64,000 nucleotides of DNA from Nostoc sp. KVJ3 (GCF_026127265.1 NZ_WWFG01000002.1:62001-126000); one strand, 5' to 3'; positions 10,377 to 18,805 are shown, counted from the first letter of the stretch. Notes: generated by a model not told the origin, from the letters alone. Made by a program: numbers and translations.

Positions 10377-10784
10377 AACAAAAAAGAAATAGTGGAAGTT
10401 AAATTAAAAAACATGCTTAACAACACATTTTTCATGAAATGCAGGGGTATACTTTTGCTCTGAATGGATAATTTTTAACACAATACTCTTGGGTTAAGGA
10501 TTTTTGAGAAAACCATAAAGCTGTAGAGATGCGAAAGCACATAGCGGGATGTTTGCGATAGCGTCTCGTAGAGAAGTACAATTTTGCGTCTCTACACTAT
10601 CCGCTAGATGAAAATTTTAGTCTTATCTGAACCGGATTGATTTTTAACAAACTGTTTAAACAATAACAATATAAAAATGAATTTCACTCTTTAACTAAGC
10701 CGATGGTGCAATGCTAAAATTTGCTCAATTGAATCAATCTGTTTATAGATATTATTGAATCATAGAGTCAAAAGTTTTAGCTAA
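10377..10784. other. AT-rich intergenic stretch with a dispersed palindrome
   Basis: No gene is visible. At about 10558-10578 lies the dispersed motif GATAGCGTCTCGTAGAGAAG, also found near 4435 and 17888 and in inverse form at 55962. The rest is AT-rich with no recognisable promoter or RNA. Confidence 0.5.
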
Positions 10785-10931
10785 TGCATTGGCTTGCATT
10801 GTGAATGCATTGGCTTACATTGTGAATGTATTGGCTTGCATTGTGAATGCATTGGCTTGCATTGTGAATGTATTGGCTTGCATTGTGAATGCATTGGCTT
10901 GCATTGTGAATGTATTGGCTTGCATTGTGAA
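10785..10931. repeat. Seven-copy 21-bp tandem repeat
   Basis: Seven head-to-tail units of TGCATTGGCTTGCATTGTGA plus A (21 bp) lie here. Units 1, 2, 4 and 6 begin TGCATT and units 3, 5 and 7 begin TGTATT, giving a 42-bp higher-order repeat over units 2-7. Unit 2 has ACATT for GCATT. In one plus frame each unit reads ATG, five sense codons, TGA, so the array is seven consecutive hexapeptide frames (M-H/Y-W-L-A/T-L). The minus strand is open in all three frames. It lies 270 bp upstream of the kinase gene at 11202. The 10932-11201 remainder holds nothing recognisable. Confidence 0.9.
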
Positions 10932-11201
10932 TGCTATGTTGTTACATAATAGTTAGCAATTCTTGGTTAAATACACTTCTAAGGGCACAGTATGTTTTTT
11001 ATACTTAGCAATATATGTTGTGCCGATCTAAGTGAAAACCGCTATATCAGTGCAAAAAAGAGTTAAAAATAAACCAAGATACTTTCTAAAAATTAAATCA
11101 GTTATCCTGGCTTTGCTTATCTGATGTACATTTGGAAAGGGCGATGTCTGACGATAAGCCCAGAGACAAATCGTCTCCGGTGTATATGCTTGTAATTTTT
11201 C

Positions 11202-13019
11202 ATGGCAATAACCCTTTTAAACAATCGCTATCAAGTTATCCAGGTAATTGGCGCTGGTGGTTTTGGTGAAACTTTTTTGGCAGAAGATGTTCACATGCCT
11301 TCTCGCCGTAATTGTGTAATCAAGCAACTCAAACCGATAACTAATAACGATCCGCAAAATTACCAATTGATCCAACAACGATTTGAACGGGAAGCCGCAA
11401 CTTTAGAGTATTTGGGTGAAAATAGTAACCAAATTCCTAAACTCTACGCCTACTTTTCTGAGAACGGGCAATTTTACCTTGTCCAAGAATGGATTCATGG
11501 CCAAACTCTGACCACAATTATCCAAACTAAAGGGTTTGAGAGTGAAACTACTGTTCGGCAAATTCTCTTAAGTCTGCTTCCAGTTTTAGATTATGTTCAT
11601 AGCAAAGGCATTATTCACCGGGATATCAAGCCAGATAACATTATTCTGCGTTCTGTTGATGGCCAGCCAGTTTTGATTGATTTTGGCGCAGTCAAAGAAA
11701 CAATCCGTTCAGTGGTGAATTCTTCAGGATATCCGACGCGATCGCTCGTCATTGGTACGCCTGGGTATATGCCTAGCGAACAAGCCGTTGGCCGGCCAGT
11801 TTACAGTACTGATATCTACAGCTTAGGTTTAACGGCGATTTATCTGCTGACTGGCAAACACCCGCAAGAATTACAAACCGATCTAAAAACTGGCGAAATA
11901 CTTTGGCAGCACTACGCTCCTAACGTCTCTTCCCAATTGGTGGCTATACTCAATCAGGCAATTAAGCCTCATGCTGGCGATCGCTACAGTACTGCTAGTA
12001 AAATGCTGTACGCCTTGCAGTCTGCTAGTAATATACCTTCTGAGTTGACTACAAATGCCTCTACAGTAAGTTTTAATCCCCCTACTAGACAAACTCAGCC
12101 ATTATATTCCCCACAAAAAAATTCTGCGATCGCACGGTCTTCTACTCCTGAAAACTGGCAAAAACCTGCTGTGATTGTTAGTAGTTTGCTGATAGGCGGC
12201 TTGATTGGTGCAGTAGTAATTCCTAGCATCATTCGTCAGCAACAACCAGAAACAACTATTGTCACAAATGCCACTCCATCACCAGAATCTTTACCCACTC
12301 CTATATCTCCTGAATCGCCGCTTTCTTCCCAAACTTCTCCAATCCCTGTTGTACCAATCTCACCACCACGACGATTAGTAGTTCGCAAAAGCATTCATTC
12401 CCCAGTTATATCCACACCAAAGCCAGAAAATGAACCTGTAATTTTAGATACTCCAGCACCAGTAGTAGTATCTACACCACAGCCAGAACCAGAGAAAATC
12501 GCATCTCCCACACCAGAAGCACCTTCAGCACCCCAGAAGAGCGATCGTCCGCCCAGTAAATTAGCTGTCATTAGCAGTAGCCAAAGTGTTCCTGCGTTTC
12601 CGACAGGGACATCAAGAAGTGCCGTAGAAGCGACCCTTGGCAAACCAAATCAAGATTTAAAAGGCGCATGGGGTAAGACGCGGGCTGTTGTTTACAAACT
12701 TGTGCCAAACAAAATTGATCTGGGCTATTTATTCGATCGTAATTCTAAAGTCCTGCGTCAAACTGAAGTATCTTTTGCCCAATCAGTAGATCCACAGGTA
12801 ATGGAGGCTACCTTAAATGGAATGTTAGATGGCCAAGCCACTAACGAAATTCAGCAGGGACTGAAACAGGTACAACAGCGTCAGTCTAATAGTTTTAGTT
12901 TTAAGAATGGCTCAGTTAAGGGTCAGATTATCCGTCAACAATGTGATTTTATTTATATCAGTATTTGGGATGTAGACTTGCATGATTTTGTGAATCCATC
13001 GACAGCTGAACAGTGTTAG
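11202..13019 (+). CDS. Membrane-anchored Ser/Thr protein kinase
   Basis: This 605-aa kinase has an N-terminal catalytic domain (about 10-280): glycine loop GAGGFGET near 17, VIKQL lysine near 40, HRDIKPDNI near 139, DFGAVKE near 158 and the activation-segment motif GTPGYMPSEQ. A linker leads to a single membrane segment (about 323-345, rich in Ile, Leu, Gly and Val). A Pro/Ser/Thr-rich stretch (about 355-460) follows, and then a globular C-terminal domain (about 465-605) probably outside the cytoplasm. That domain (FPTGTSRSAVEATLGKPN onward) is shared by many cyanobacterial kinases of this layout, but I cannot assign a ligand. The gene stands alone with a long upstream gap carrying the 21-bp array. 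The start ATG is clear from the coherent MAITLLNNRYQVI beginning typical of the family. Confidence 0.93.
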   Translation: MAITLLNNRYQVIQVIGAGGFGETFLAEDVHMPSRRNCVIKQLKPITNNDPQNYQLIQQRFEREAATLEYLGENSNQIPKLYAYFSENGQFYLVQEWIHGQTLTTIIQTKGFESETTVRQILLSLLPVLDYVHSKGIIHRDIKPDNIILRSVDGQPVLIDFGAVKETIRSVVNSSGYPTRSLVIGTPGYMPSEQAVGRPVYSTDIYSLGLTAIYLLTGKHPQELQTDLKTGEILWQHYAPNVSSQLVAILNQAIKPHAGDRYSTASKMLYALQSASNIPSELTTNASTVSFNPPTRQTQPLYSPQKNSAIARSSTPENWQKPAVIVSSLLIGGLIGAVVIPSIIRQQQPETTIVTNATPSPESLPTPISPESPLSSQTSPIPVVPISPPRRLVVRKSIHSPVISTPKPENEPVILDTPAPVVVSTPQPEPEKIASPTPEAPSAPQKSDRPPSKLAVISSSQSVPAFPTGTSRSAVEATLGKPNQDLKGAWGKTRAVVYKLVPNKIDLGYLFDRNSKVLRQTEVSFAQSVDPQVMEATLNGMLDGQATNEIQQGLKQVQQRQSNSFSFKNGSVKGQIIRQQCDFIYISIWDVDLHDFVNPSTAEQC

Positions 13020-13174
13020 TCTACGAGAGGCTCGAACAACTCAAGAGGAGCCAATTGCAAGTTTTGAGGGACTCAACTCTCAAGAAAGCCACTACTTAAT
13101 TTAAAGTTTAGGTTACAAATTATCTCAAAGTGTGAAATAATCATTCTGTACATCAAGCTATTAGGCTCATATTG

Positions 13175-13333
13175 ATGAATACACTAAGTTATGAGACCTC
13201 AGTATCTGAAGTAGTAAACATCATTGAAACAGCGTCAGATAGTACACCAATCCTAGTAGATTTAGATGAAACTCTTTTTCTCCGCAATTCAACGCAAGAG
13301 TATCTTGATACACACTCCTGTTTGTCCGCGTGA
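13175..13333 (+). pseudogene. HAD-type hydrolase N-terminal fragment
   Basis: This 52-codon frame starts at ATG and contains ILVDLDETLFLRNSTQEYLD. That is the DxDxT nucleophile motif of the haloacid dehalogenase (HAD) superfamily, and the spacing resembles HAD domains fused to membrane prenyltransferase-like proteins. The frame ends in TGA before any of the later HAD motifs (the Ser/Thr, Lys and DD motifs) appear. It overlaps the next frame by four bases (GTGA). I read the pair 13175-13740 as remains of one longer gene that lost its middle. A stand-alone small protein is less likely, because a HAD domain cannot fold from this part. Confidence 0.55.
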
Positions 13334-13740
13334 GTTTCTTTATTTACAACTATATTGATAAACATACACGGACTTGGCTTTACTTTGTATTGCAAGCTTA
13401 CAAGTATTTTGGCTTTCTGGTAGTGACAAAAACCAATGTCATCGGGTCAATGCTATTCGTAGCACAAGTGATTAGTCGCTGGATACCCTATTTTGTTTAT
13501 CGTTGTACCAAGAGTGAATGGTTAAAAGAATTACCCAATGAAATGCTTCGTACTCTTGTATTTGGGTTTCTAATTATCGCTATTGCACTAGGAACTCAGA
13601 ATGTTTCTATATTAATAAGTTGGCAGACTTTAGTAATTTTCGTTTTGTTTACTTACCGAGCAAGATTTCAGTTATGGAAAGTAGTGCAGGAAATGCATCC
13701 AATTTCCAAAGATATATGGGATACAAAAAATTATCCCTAA
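13330..13740 (+). CDS. Small membrane protein, possibly the 3' part of a broken HAD-membrane gene
   Basis: This 136-aa frame starts at a GTG that overlaps the stop of the HAD fragment. It has two or three hydrophobic segments: about 15-45, a strong one at about 78-95 (FGFLIIAIALGTQNVSILIS), and 98-112. It ends with a basic-polar tail (YRARFQLWKVVQEMHPISKD). It looks like the last membrane part of a larger protein. It has no catalytic motif I recognise. The overlap with the HAD stub suggests either translational coupling or a deletion joining two parts of one ancestral gene. The function is unknown. Confidence 0.45.
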   Translation: MSFFIYNYIDKHTRTWLYFVLQAYKYFGFLVVTKTNVIGSMLFVAQVISRWIPYFVYRCTKSEWLKELPNEMLRTLVFGFLIIAIALGTQNVSILISWQTLVIFVLFTYRARFQLWKVVQEMHPISKDIWDTKNYP

Positions 13741-13748
13741 TTAGCTAC

Positions 13749-13873
13749 GTAAACAAAAACGCAGAAAAATCTGTATTCGCCATACCCAACTCTCAAATTG
13801 GGATGCAAAGAGTTAGTCTTAATTAATTGCTTAGACAAAGACACAAAAAAATCTGTATTTGCCATACCCAATG
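13749..13873. repeat. Imperfect direct repeat in the gap after the broken HAD gene
   Basis: Two copies, about 40 bp each, share AAATCTGTATT-C/T-GCCATACCCAA: one near 13756-13795 and one near 13842-13874. They lie 83 bp apart in the 13741-14051 gap. The rest of this gap is AT-rich with nothing recognisable. Confidence 0.6.
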
Positions 13874-14051
13874 TCCAAATATAGATGAGATTTTCAAAAA
13901 TGAGTTTCAAATTCTTAATCTTCATAAAGTTATAAATACCATTATTAAGTTTTTAATAATACTTATCTCAGCTTCTACATTCATGTCGTAAAGTGCAATT
14001 GGAATTGTGTAATCTGAAGACAGCAAAGCTAAATTATTCAATTGAGGTCTG

Positions 14052-14270
14052 ATGACTCCTACAATCATGCGTCAGCTTTGGTCAGTGGTTGAAACTGCCC
14101 AAGCCAAGCTCCTCTTACAACTGGATGATGCTAGCTTGGTGCAGTGGTTAGTGAAACAAACCGAAACGCAAGTGTTGTTAGATTCTAACGAAACTGACTT
14201 TCTTAGCCACTATATTCAATCTCGGCTAGCCCTTATCCGTGATATTGCTCATGAACGTCAGTGTTCATAG
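14052..14270 (+). CDS. Small conserved cyanobacterial protein (72 aa)
   Basis: This is a 72-residue acidic, helical protein without membrane segments or cysteine motifs; the only Cys is penultimate. The sequence (QLWSVVETAQAKLLLQLDD ... DFLSHYIQSRLALIRDIA) looks like two or three amphipathic helices. I believe similar short proteins occur in other heterocystous cyanobacteria, but I know no function. The start ATG at 14052 is followed by a second in-frame ATG at 14067, which is also possible. A hairpin followed by a T-rich run directly downstream suggests it is a real transcription unit. It converges on ribD. Confidence 0.6.
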   Translation: MTPTIMRQLWSVVETAQAKLLLQLDDASLVQWLVKQTETQVLLDSNETDFLSHYIQSRLALIRDIAHERQCS

Positions 14271-14295
14271 TTGCAAAATCACAATCAATTGATTG

Positions 14296-14332
14296 ATAGT
14301 CAAGTGTTATTACTATTGACTATTTGTTTTTT
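14296..14332 (+). terminator. Probable intrinsic terminator of the 72-aa gene
   Basis: Inverted arms ATAGTCAA (14296-14303) and TTGACTAT (14316-14323) are followed by TTTGTTTTTT. The structure overlaps the last codons of the convergent ribD gene. Confidence 0.5.
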
Positions 14333-15512
14333 GGGGAAAATAACCTTCCACTAAGCAGTCAGATCCTACTACACGCCAACGAACACGTTCTAGAGACAAA
14401 GCCTGAGTCATGGTAGTGAAACCTAAATCGCCCACAGGTGTGGGAGCAATGCTACCACCAATGATTTTTGGGGCGATAAATGCTAGAACCTTTTGCACTG
14501 CTCCTTGAGCGATCGCACTTGCAGCTAAGGTACCGCCACATTCCCACAACACGCTACAAAAACCCCGCTCATATAAGTAGGCCATTGCCTTATCTGGTGT
14601 AAGTGATGTTAATTCCACCACCTCCACGCCCTGTTTGAGCAACAGTTCTTGGAAATTGGGGTTAGCACCCTTCTCTGTCAACACCAAAGTCGGAGCATCA
14701 GCAGTTTTCCACAGATGGGCACTTTCCGGTAAGTTAAGATGGCGACTCATCACCACCCGCAGGGGATTATGTGCCTCTAAATTATGGCTGGTTAAATAAG
14801 GATTATCTTGTCTGACTGTATTACCACCGACAATTATGGCATCGCAAGCCGCCCGCAGTTGATGTACTTCATTGCGGGATTCTTCGCTTGTCACCCAGGC
14901 GCTATGACCAGAGGTAGTAGCAATTTTGCCATCTAAAGTCATGGCATATTTTAAAATTCCCAAGGGTCGCTTGTAGAGAATGCGATGGACAAAAGCTTCA
15001 TTTAGCTGATAACAAGCTGATTCTTCTACTCCTACCAAAACTTCGATCCCCGCCGCACGTAAACGAGCAATACCACCTCCAGCGACCAGTGGATTGGGAT
15101 CAACCATACCTACTACCACTTTTGCTACTCCAGCTTTGATCAATCCTTCCGAACAAGGGGGAGTCCGTCCGTAGTGATTACAAGGTTCAAGTGACACATA
15201 GATTGTTGCACCACGAGCGCGAGTGCTTGCTGCTTGCAAAGCAAACACTTCTGCATGAGGCTCACCTGCACGAGGATGAAACCCTTCGCCGACAATCTCG
15301 CCATCCTTGACAATGACTGCTCCCACTAAAGGATTTGGCGAAGTCCGTCCTAAAGCGCGGCGAGCAAGTTCCAAACATCGCCGCATCATGCGAGAGTCAA
15401 AATCAGTTCCGATCTTTTCCTTTATAACTGCTGACTGCACTAGATGTATTTTTTCCTGACTGTGATTTGGTAAGGATGCATCTGCTTGAGCGACCACTGG
15501 GGAATTATCCAT
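14313..15512 (-). CDS. ribD: Bifunctional riboflavin biosynthesis deaminase/reductase RibD
   Basis: RibD carries out two successive steps of riboflavin synthesis in the cytosol: deamination of 2,5-diamino-6-ribosylamino-4(3H)-pyrimidinone 5'-phosphate, then NADPH-dependent reduction of the ribose side chain. The N-terminal cytidine-deaminase-like domain has the zinc motif HAEVFAL near residue 82 and PCNHYGRTPPCSEGL near 110. The C-terminal reductase domain (about 180-390) has KYAMTLDGKIAT and the nucleotide-binding IIGGSIAP. The ATG at 15512 is preferred over a TTG four codons upstream. The first 40 residues before the deaminase are poorly conserved in style and may be a lineage extension. 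No FMN riboswitch is visible upstream. Confidence 0.95.
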   Translation of the reverse strand: MDNSPVVAQADASLPNHSQEKIHLVQSAVIKEKIGTDFDSRMMRRCLELARRALGRTSPNPLVGAVIVKDGEIVGEGFHPRAGEPHAEVFALQAASTRARGATIYVSLEPCNHYGRTPPCSEGLIKAGVAKVVVGMVDPNPLVAGGGIARLRAAGIEVLVGVEESACYQLNEAFVHRILYKRPLGILKYAMTLDGKIATTSGHSAWVTSEESRNEVHQLRAACDAIIVGGNTVRQDNPYLTSHNLEAHNPLRVVMSRHLNLPESAHLWKTADAPTLVLTEKGANPNFQELLLKQGVEVVELTSLTPDKAMAYLYERGFCSVLWECGGTLAASAIAQGAVQKVLAFIAPKIIGGSIAPTPVGDLGFTTMTQALSLERVRWRVVGSDCLVEGYFPQKTNSQ

Positions 15513-15676
15513 AATTGTAGGCAATACTGTAAATATTCTGCACGCGATCGCGCAGCCTTTCCACAGGAAAATCGCGCTTTGCTCCTAATAATTAACAAGA
15601 GAAGGAAAGGGAAAAGCACTCACTTTCGGGCGGTAAAACGGTCTTTCCCTTTCCCCTCCTTCTGACTCCCACCCAT

Positions 15677-16276
15677 TTACAGCGTCGCCACAAGTTCGTG
15701 TAAGCGATCGCGTCCATCACGAAAAACGGGCCAACCATCCCCCACCAGCACTGCTTCTACCCGACTCAGTTCTGCTAACTTACGAACAGAAGCAATAGCC
15801 TCCTCTCGATTTAGCAGCTTGTCATCTGGCAATATAGTTAAACTACCTGCTTTGCGTGCCCTGACTAAATCTCCTGTAATCAAAGTCGTTTCCTCCAGTA
15901 ACAGAGCCAATTCACCGGGAGTTTTCGAGCCTTGGAGTTCAATTACTTTTAACCCAGGTACGAATTCTTCACCATCGGATAACCAGCGATCGCAAGGTAT
16001 AGGAAAAGTATCTTTTTCTGCCACAGGGCCAGCTATCTTAGCATAAGTTTGATCGGCAATTTCTTTACTTGCCCTAACATGCTCAGAATTCGTCAGCACA
16101 ATCCAAACTACACCACCGAGGGATTTCAGATGATTCCAATCATGGTTTGATAGGGCTACTGGGTCAATCAAGATGTTTCCATCTGGGCGAATCCAGGCAA
16201 TCCCATTGAAATCAATATTTCTTGCCGGATTGAAATTAGACCAGCTATAGAGATCGGGACGGTGCAAAGATTTCAT
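15677..16276 (-). CDS. Metallo-beta-lactamase-fold protein with degenerate metal site
   Basis: The 199-aa protein has the alpha-beta-beta-alpha hydrolase layout: an N-terminal strand set, IDPVALS, a turn at IVLTNSEHVRAS near 63 where the HxHxDH metal motif normally sits, LITGDLVRA near 134, and a C-terminal VLVGDGWPVF. In the motif only one His (EHVRAS) remains and the usual DH pair is absent. The later GD aspartate is kept. It may therefore bind metal weakly or not at all, or serve a non-hydrolytic role. The ATG start gives MKSLHRPDLYSW, a plausible N-terminus. It lies upstream of ribD on the same strand with a 164-bp gap, so co-transcription is possible but unproven. Confidence 0.8.
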   Translation of the reverse strand: MKSLHRPDLYSWSNFNPARNIDFNGIAWIRPDGNILIDPVALSNHDWNHLKSLGGVVWIVLTNSEHVRASKEIADQTYAKIAGPVAEKDTFPIPCDRWLSDGEEFVPGLKVIELQGSKTPGELALLLEETTLITGDLVRARKAGSLTILPDDKLLNREEAIASVRKLAELSRVEAVLVGDGWPVFRDGRDRLHELVATL

Positions 16277-16373
16277 GATGATTCTGGATCGGTAGTTCAG
16301 TAATTGACTATTAATATCAATAATTAAGTATAGGGCATTGGGTATTGGGCAAAAGAGTGCTGAGTTATTCTTC

Positions 16374-16411
16374 CCCTGCTCCCCCTGCTCCCCCTGCTCC
16401 CCCTGCTCCCT
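16374..16411. repeat. 9-bp tandem repeat (TGCTCCCCC)n
   Basis: About four copies of the 9-bp unit TGCTCCCCC lie in the gap between the beta-lactamase-fold gene and the aminotransferase gene. The reverse complement of the same unit forms the six-copy array at 52647-52700, and a related 21-bp form lies inside the molybdate transporter gene. Confidence 0.8.
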
Positions 16412-16535
16412 TGTCCCTCATCTCCCCACTCCTTCCTTTTAGGTTTGGAATTTGAGTATACTACGATAAATCTATCTGTATTATGGATTTTATTGAATTA
16501 AAAAAAATTCTTGGATAACCGCAATAGAGATCAAC

Positions 16536-16550
16536 GGAGGTATGGGAGTG
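16536..16550 (+). promoter_or_regulatory. Ribosome binding site that favours the GTG start of the aminotransferase
   Basis: GGAGG lies at 16536-16540. The ATG at 16542 would be only one base from it, while the in-frame GTG at 16548 is seven bases away, which is optimal. The second start is therefore the better choice. Confidence 0.6.
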
Positions 16551-17738
16551 CGTGAGATTAGGCGTAAGAAAATATCAGCGAAGGCAGACCAGTTTACAGA
16601 GTCGGTGATTCGGGAAATGACGCGGGTGGCATTGCAACATGGTGCAGTGAATTTGGCTCAGGGGTTCCCTGATTTTCCTTGTCCCTTAGAGTTGAAACAG
16701 GCAGCAAATGATGCAATAGAGGCAGATGTCAACCAGTATGCCATTACTTGGGGCGATCGCCCATTTCGTCATGCGATCGCTAATAAAGTTCGTTGGTATC
16801 TTGGCTTAGATATCGATCCCGAAACGCAAATCACTGTCACCTGCGGTTCTACAGAAGCAATGGCATCTGTTATGCTGGCGACAGTCGATCCTGGAGATGA
16901 AGTAATTGTATTTGAGCCATATTACGAAAACTACGGGCCCGATGCGATTTTAGCTGGTGCTACACCCCGATATGTGACACTGCATCCCCCCCATTGGACA
17001 TTTGATGAAGCACAGTTACGTCAAGCTTTCAATGCCAATACCAAAGCCATTATTATCAACACACCCCACAACCCCACCGGCAAAGTTTTCACCCGTGAAG
17101 AACTCACTCTAATTGCTGAACTTTGTCAAAAGTGGGATGTGTTAGCGTTCACAGATGAAATCTACGAACATATTCTCTATGATGGCACTCAACATATTGC
17201 CCTAGCGACTCTTCCCGGTATGGAAGAACGCACCATTACAATTAACGGCTTATCCAAAACTTACAGTGTCACCGGATGGCGAGTCGGCTACATTTTAGCA
17301 AACCCTGAATTAACGGGAGCCATTCGCAAAGTCCATGATTTTCTCACTGTTGGCGCACCAGCACCATTGCAACGAGCCGGAGTTGCCGCTATGCAACTGC
17401 CACCAGCTTATTATGAAGAACTAGGCAAACTTTATCATCAAAAGCGAGATAGCATTTTGCAAATTCTCGATCGAGTTGGCATTCCCTATTTCCTTCCCAA
17501 AGGAGCCTATTACGTTCTTGCAGATATTTCCAAATTTGGTTACAAAACAGATATTGAATTCACTTACCAGCTAATTAAAAATATTGGTGTTGCCGTAGTT
17601 CCTGGTTCCAGTTTTTTCAGCCAACCAGAAAAAGGCCATTCATTGATTAGATTCTGCTTCAGCAAAACACCTGAGACATTAAAAACAGCGAACGATCGCT
17701 TACTCAAACTCCAATCAAATCTACAATCCACATCTTAA
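16548..17738 (+). CDS. PLP-dependent class I/II aminotransferase
   Basis: This is a fold-type I aminotransferase of about 396 residues, close in pattern to the methionine/kynurenine aminotransferase group. Visible signatures are NLAQGFPDFPCP (substrate-side start), the TCGSTEAM loop, the ING-N pattern NTPHNPTGKVF with the cofactor-contacting Asn, TDEIYEH (Asp that contacts the pyridine nitrogen), the Schiff-base lysine in SKTYSVTGWRVGY near 240, and RFCFSK with the substrate-carboxylate Arg near the C-terminus. It transfers an amino group from an amino acid to a 2-oxo acid in the cytosol. The exact donor cannot be told from sequence. The start is chosen from the GGAGG spacing; an ATG two codons upstream is the alternative. 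The gene stands alone. Confidence 0.9.
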   Translation: MREIRRKKISAKADQFTESVIREMTRVALQHGAVNLAQGFPDFPCPLELKQAANDAIEADVNQYAITWGDRPFRHAIANKVRWYLGLDIDPETQITVTCGSTEAMASVMLATVDPGDEVIVFEPYYENYGPDAILAGATPRYVTLHPPHWTFDEAQLRQAFNANTKAIIINTPHNPTGKVFTREELTLIAELCQKWDVLAFTDEIYEHILYDGTQHIALATLPGMEERTITINGLSKTYSVTGWRVGYILANPELTGAIRKVHDFLTVGAPAPLQRAGVAAMQLPPAYYEELGKLYHQKRDSILQILDRVGIPYFLPKGAYYVLADISKFGYKTDIEFTYQLIKNIGVAVVPGSSFFSQPEKGHSLIRFCFSKTPETLKTANDRLLKLQSNLQSTS

Positions 17739-17768
17739 CATTCATTTCTTATCTCTGCGTCCCTCTGT

Positions 17769-17886
17769 GCCTCTGCGGTTCGTTTCCCTTCAATATTAAA
17801 ATCTTATTTTCTATTCCTCGCAAACAGCAAATGCAGCAATCCTATCTGAGTAGTAAAAATTGCTTTTTTTAACGAACCGCAGAGGC
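17769..17886. repeat. Inverted repeat with 16-bp perfect arms
   Basis: Arms GCCTCTGCGGTTCGTT (17769-17784) and AACGAACCGCAGAGGC (17871-17886) face each other across 86 bp. The arm matches the core of MITE family B (AACGAACCGCAAAGG). It is followed by the dispersed motif GTAGCGTCTCGTTAGAGAAGG. The remaining part of the gap, 17930-18359, is AT-rich with only a possible promoter near 18271. Confidence 0.7.
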
Positions 17887-18270
17887 GTAGCGTCTCGTTA
17901 GAGAAGGACATAAAAAACGCAAATAAAGCCTTTGCAGAGCCTGTTTCCTGCCAAGGCAGTATTACAAATGATAAATATGGTGTCGATCTTCAAGTTAACA
18001 GAAGTTAACAAATTAGTGGTCAATACAAGTTCATAAATATATTTATCAAGAAATCATGACAATAGTTTTACTCAAAATGATAACTCTAACTTTTGATTCC
18101 AGGTTGAAAAGTTGACTTACTCAGTAAATCCCACTCCAGAAAGGGAGTATCTAAGCCTTAATATCTAAGAATAACCAAAAAAACAGCACTAAAACTTTGG
18201 AGAATTTGTCCAAATTTCCGGTAATTATATCGGGATAGTAGGCTTATAAATTCGGAATTAAAAACAACCA

Positions 18271-18299
18271 TTGACTCTTTAAAAGGATAGTATTAGTGT
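18271..18299 (+). promoter_or_regulatory. Possible promoter of the copper-protein gene
   Basis: TTGACT at 18271-18276 is followed after 17 bases by TAGTGT, a weak -10 match. It lies about 60 bp upstream of the first ATG. No operator-like dyad typical of copper regulators was recognised. Confidence 0.3.
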
Positions 18300-18359
18300 T
18301 ATGAGTAGCCCTGACAGGGACACTTAATTTATCCATCAAAAAATCACGAGGTATTTCCT

Positions 18360-18731
18360 ATGATGATGATGATGACTGAAACTATGACTGCCGAAATGCA
18401 AGCTTGCATGGAAGTTTGTATGGACTGTCATAAAATTTGCATGGAAACTATGACTTACTGCATGGCCAAAGGTGGTATGCAGATGGACAAGGATATGATG
18501 AGCATGATGAGCATGATGCGCGATTGCTCTGAAATGTGCATGATGTGCATGAATATGATGATGAGCGGTTCTGAGTTCATGGAACGCACTTGTATGCTTT
18601 GCGCCGAAATGTGCGATCGCACTGCAATGGCGTGTGAGATGATGAGCAATGACATGAAAATGATGGAATGTGCTGCTGCTTGCCGCAAATGTGCAGAGTC
18701 TTGCAGAAGTATGCAGATGATGCACGCTTAA
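18360..18731 (+). CDS. Four-helix-bundle copper-storage-like protein (DUF326/Csp type), Met- and Cys-rich
   Basis: This 123-aa protein is built almost wholly of helices studded with Cys and Met. CxxxC-type steps recur: ACMEVCMDCHKIC, YCMAKG, DCSEMCMMCMN, CMLCAEMCDR and ECAAACRKCAESC. This pattern defines the DUF326/Csp family, whose members line the inside of a four-helix bundle with Cys thiolates and store Cu(I) in the cytosol. Compared with the family the methionine content is very high, with runs such as MMSMMSMM, which could give an additional soft-metal entry path. There is no signal peptide, so a cytosolic (Csp3-like) location is expected. The gene starts with a run of five ATG codons. 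GAGG lies about nine bases before the first. It is monocistronic and followed by a hairpin. Confidence 0.88.
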   Translation: MMMMMTETMTAEMQACMEVCMDCHKICMETMTYCMAKGGMQMDKDMMSMMSMMRDCSEMCMMCMNMMMSGSEFMERTCMLCAEMCDRTAMACEMMSNDMKMMECAAACRKCAESCRSMQMMHA

Positions 18732-18768
18732 TTCTCCTAACTAGCAGAAGTTTCTCTGCAACCTAATA

Positions 18769-18805
18769 TTCAAGCGCTCAGACTCTTTGGGTCTGGGCGC
18801 TTGAA
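18769..18805. terminator. Strong hairpin after the copper-protein gene
   Basis: Arms TTCAAGCGCTCAGAC and GTCTGGGCGCTTGAA form a stem of about 15 bp with one mismatch around a short loop. It has no T-run, so it may act as a bidirectional RNA stop or stabiliser between two convergent genes. Confidence 0.6.

Noticed and set aside
10785..10931. Possible CRISPR array
   Set aside because: Units are contiguous with no spacers, and there are no cas genes. It is a plain tandem repeat.
18336..18725. His-rich minus-strand frame opposite the copper-protein gene
   Set aside because: His codons (CAT) are the complement of the many ATG codons of the real gene. It is a shadow frame.
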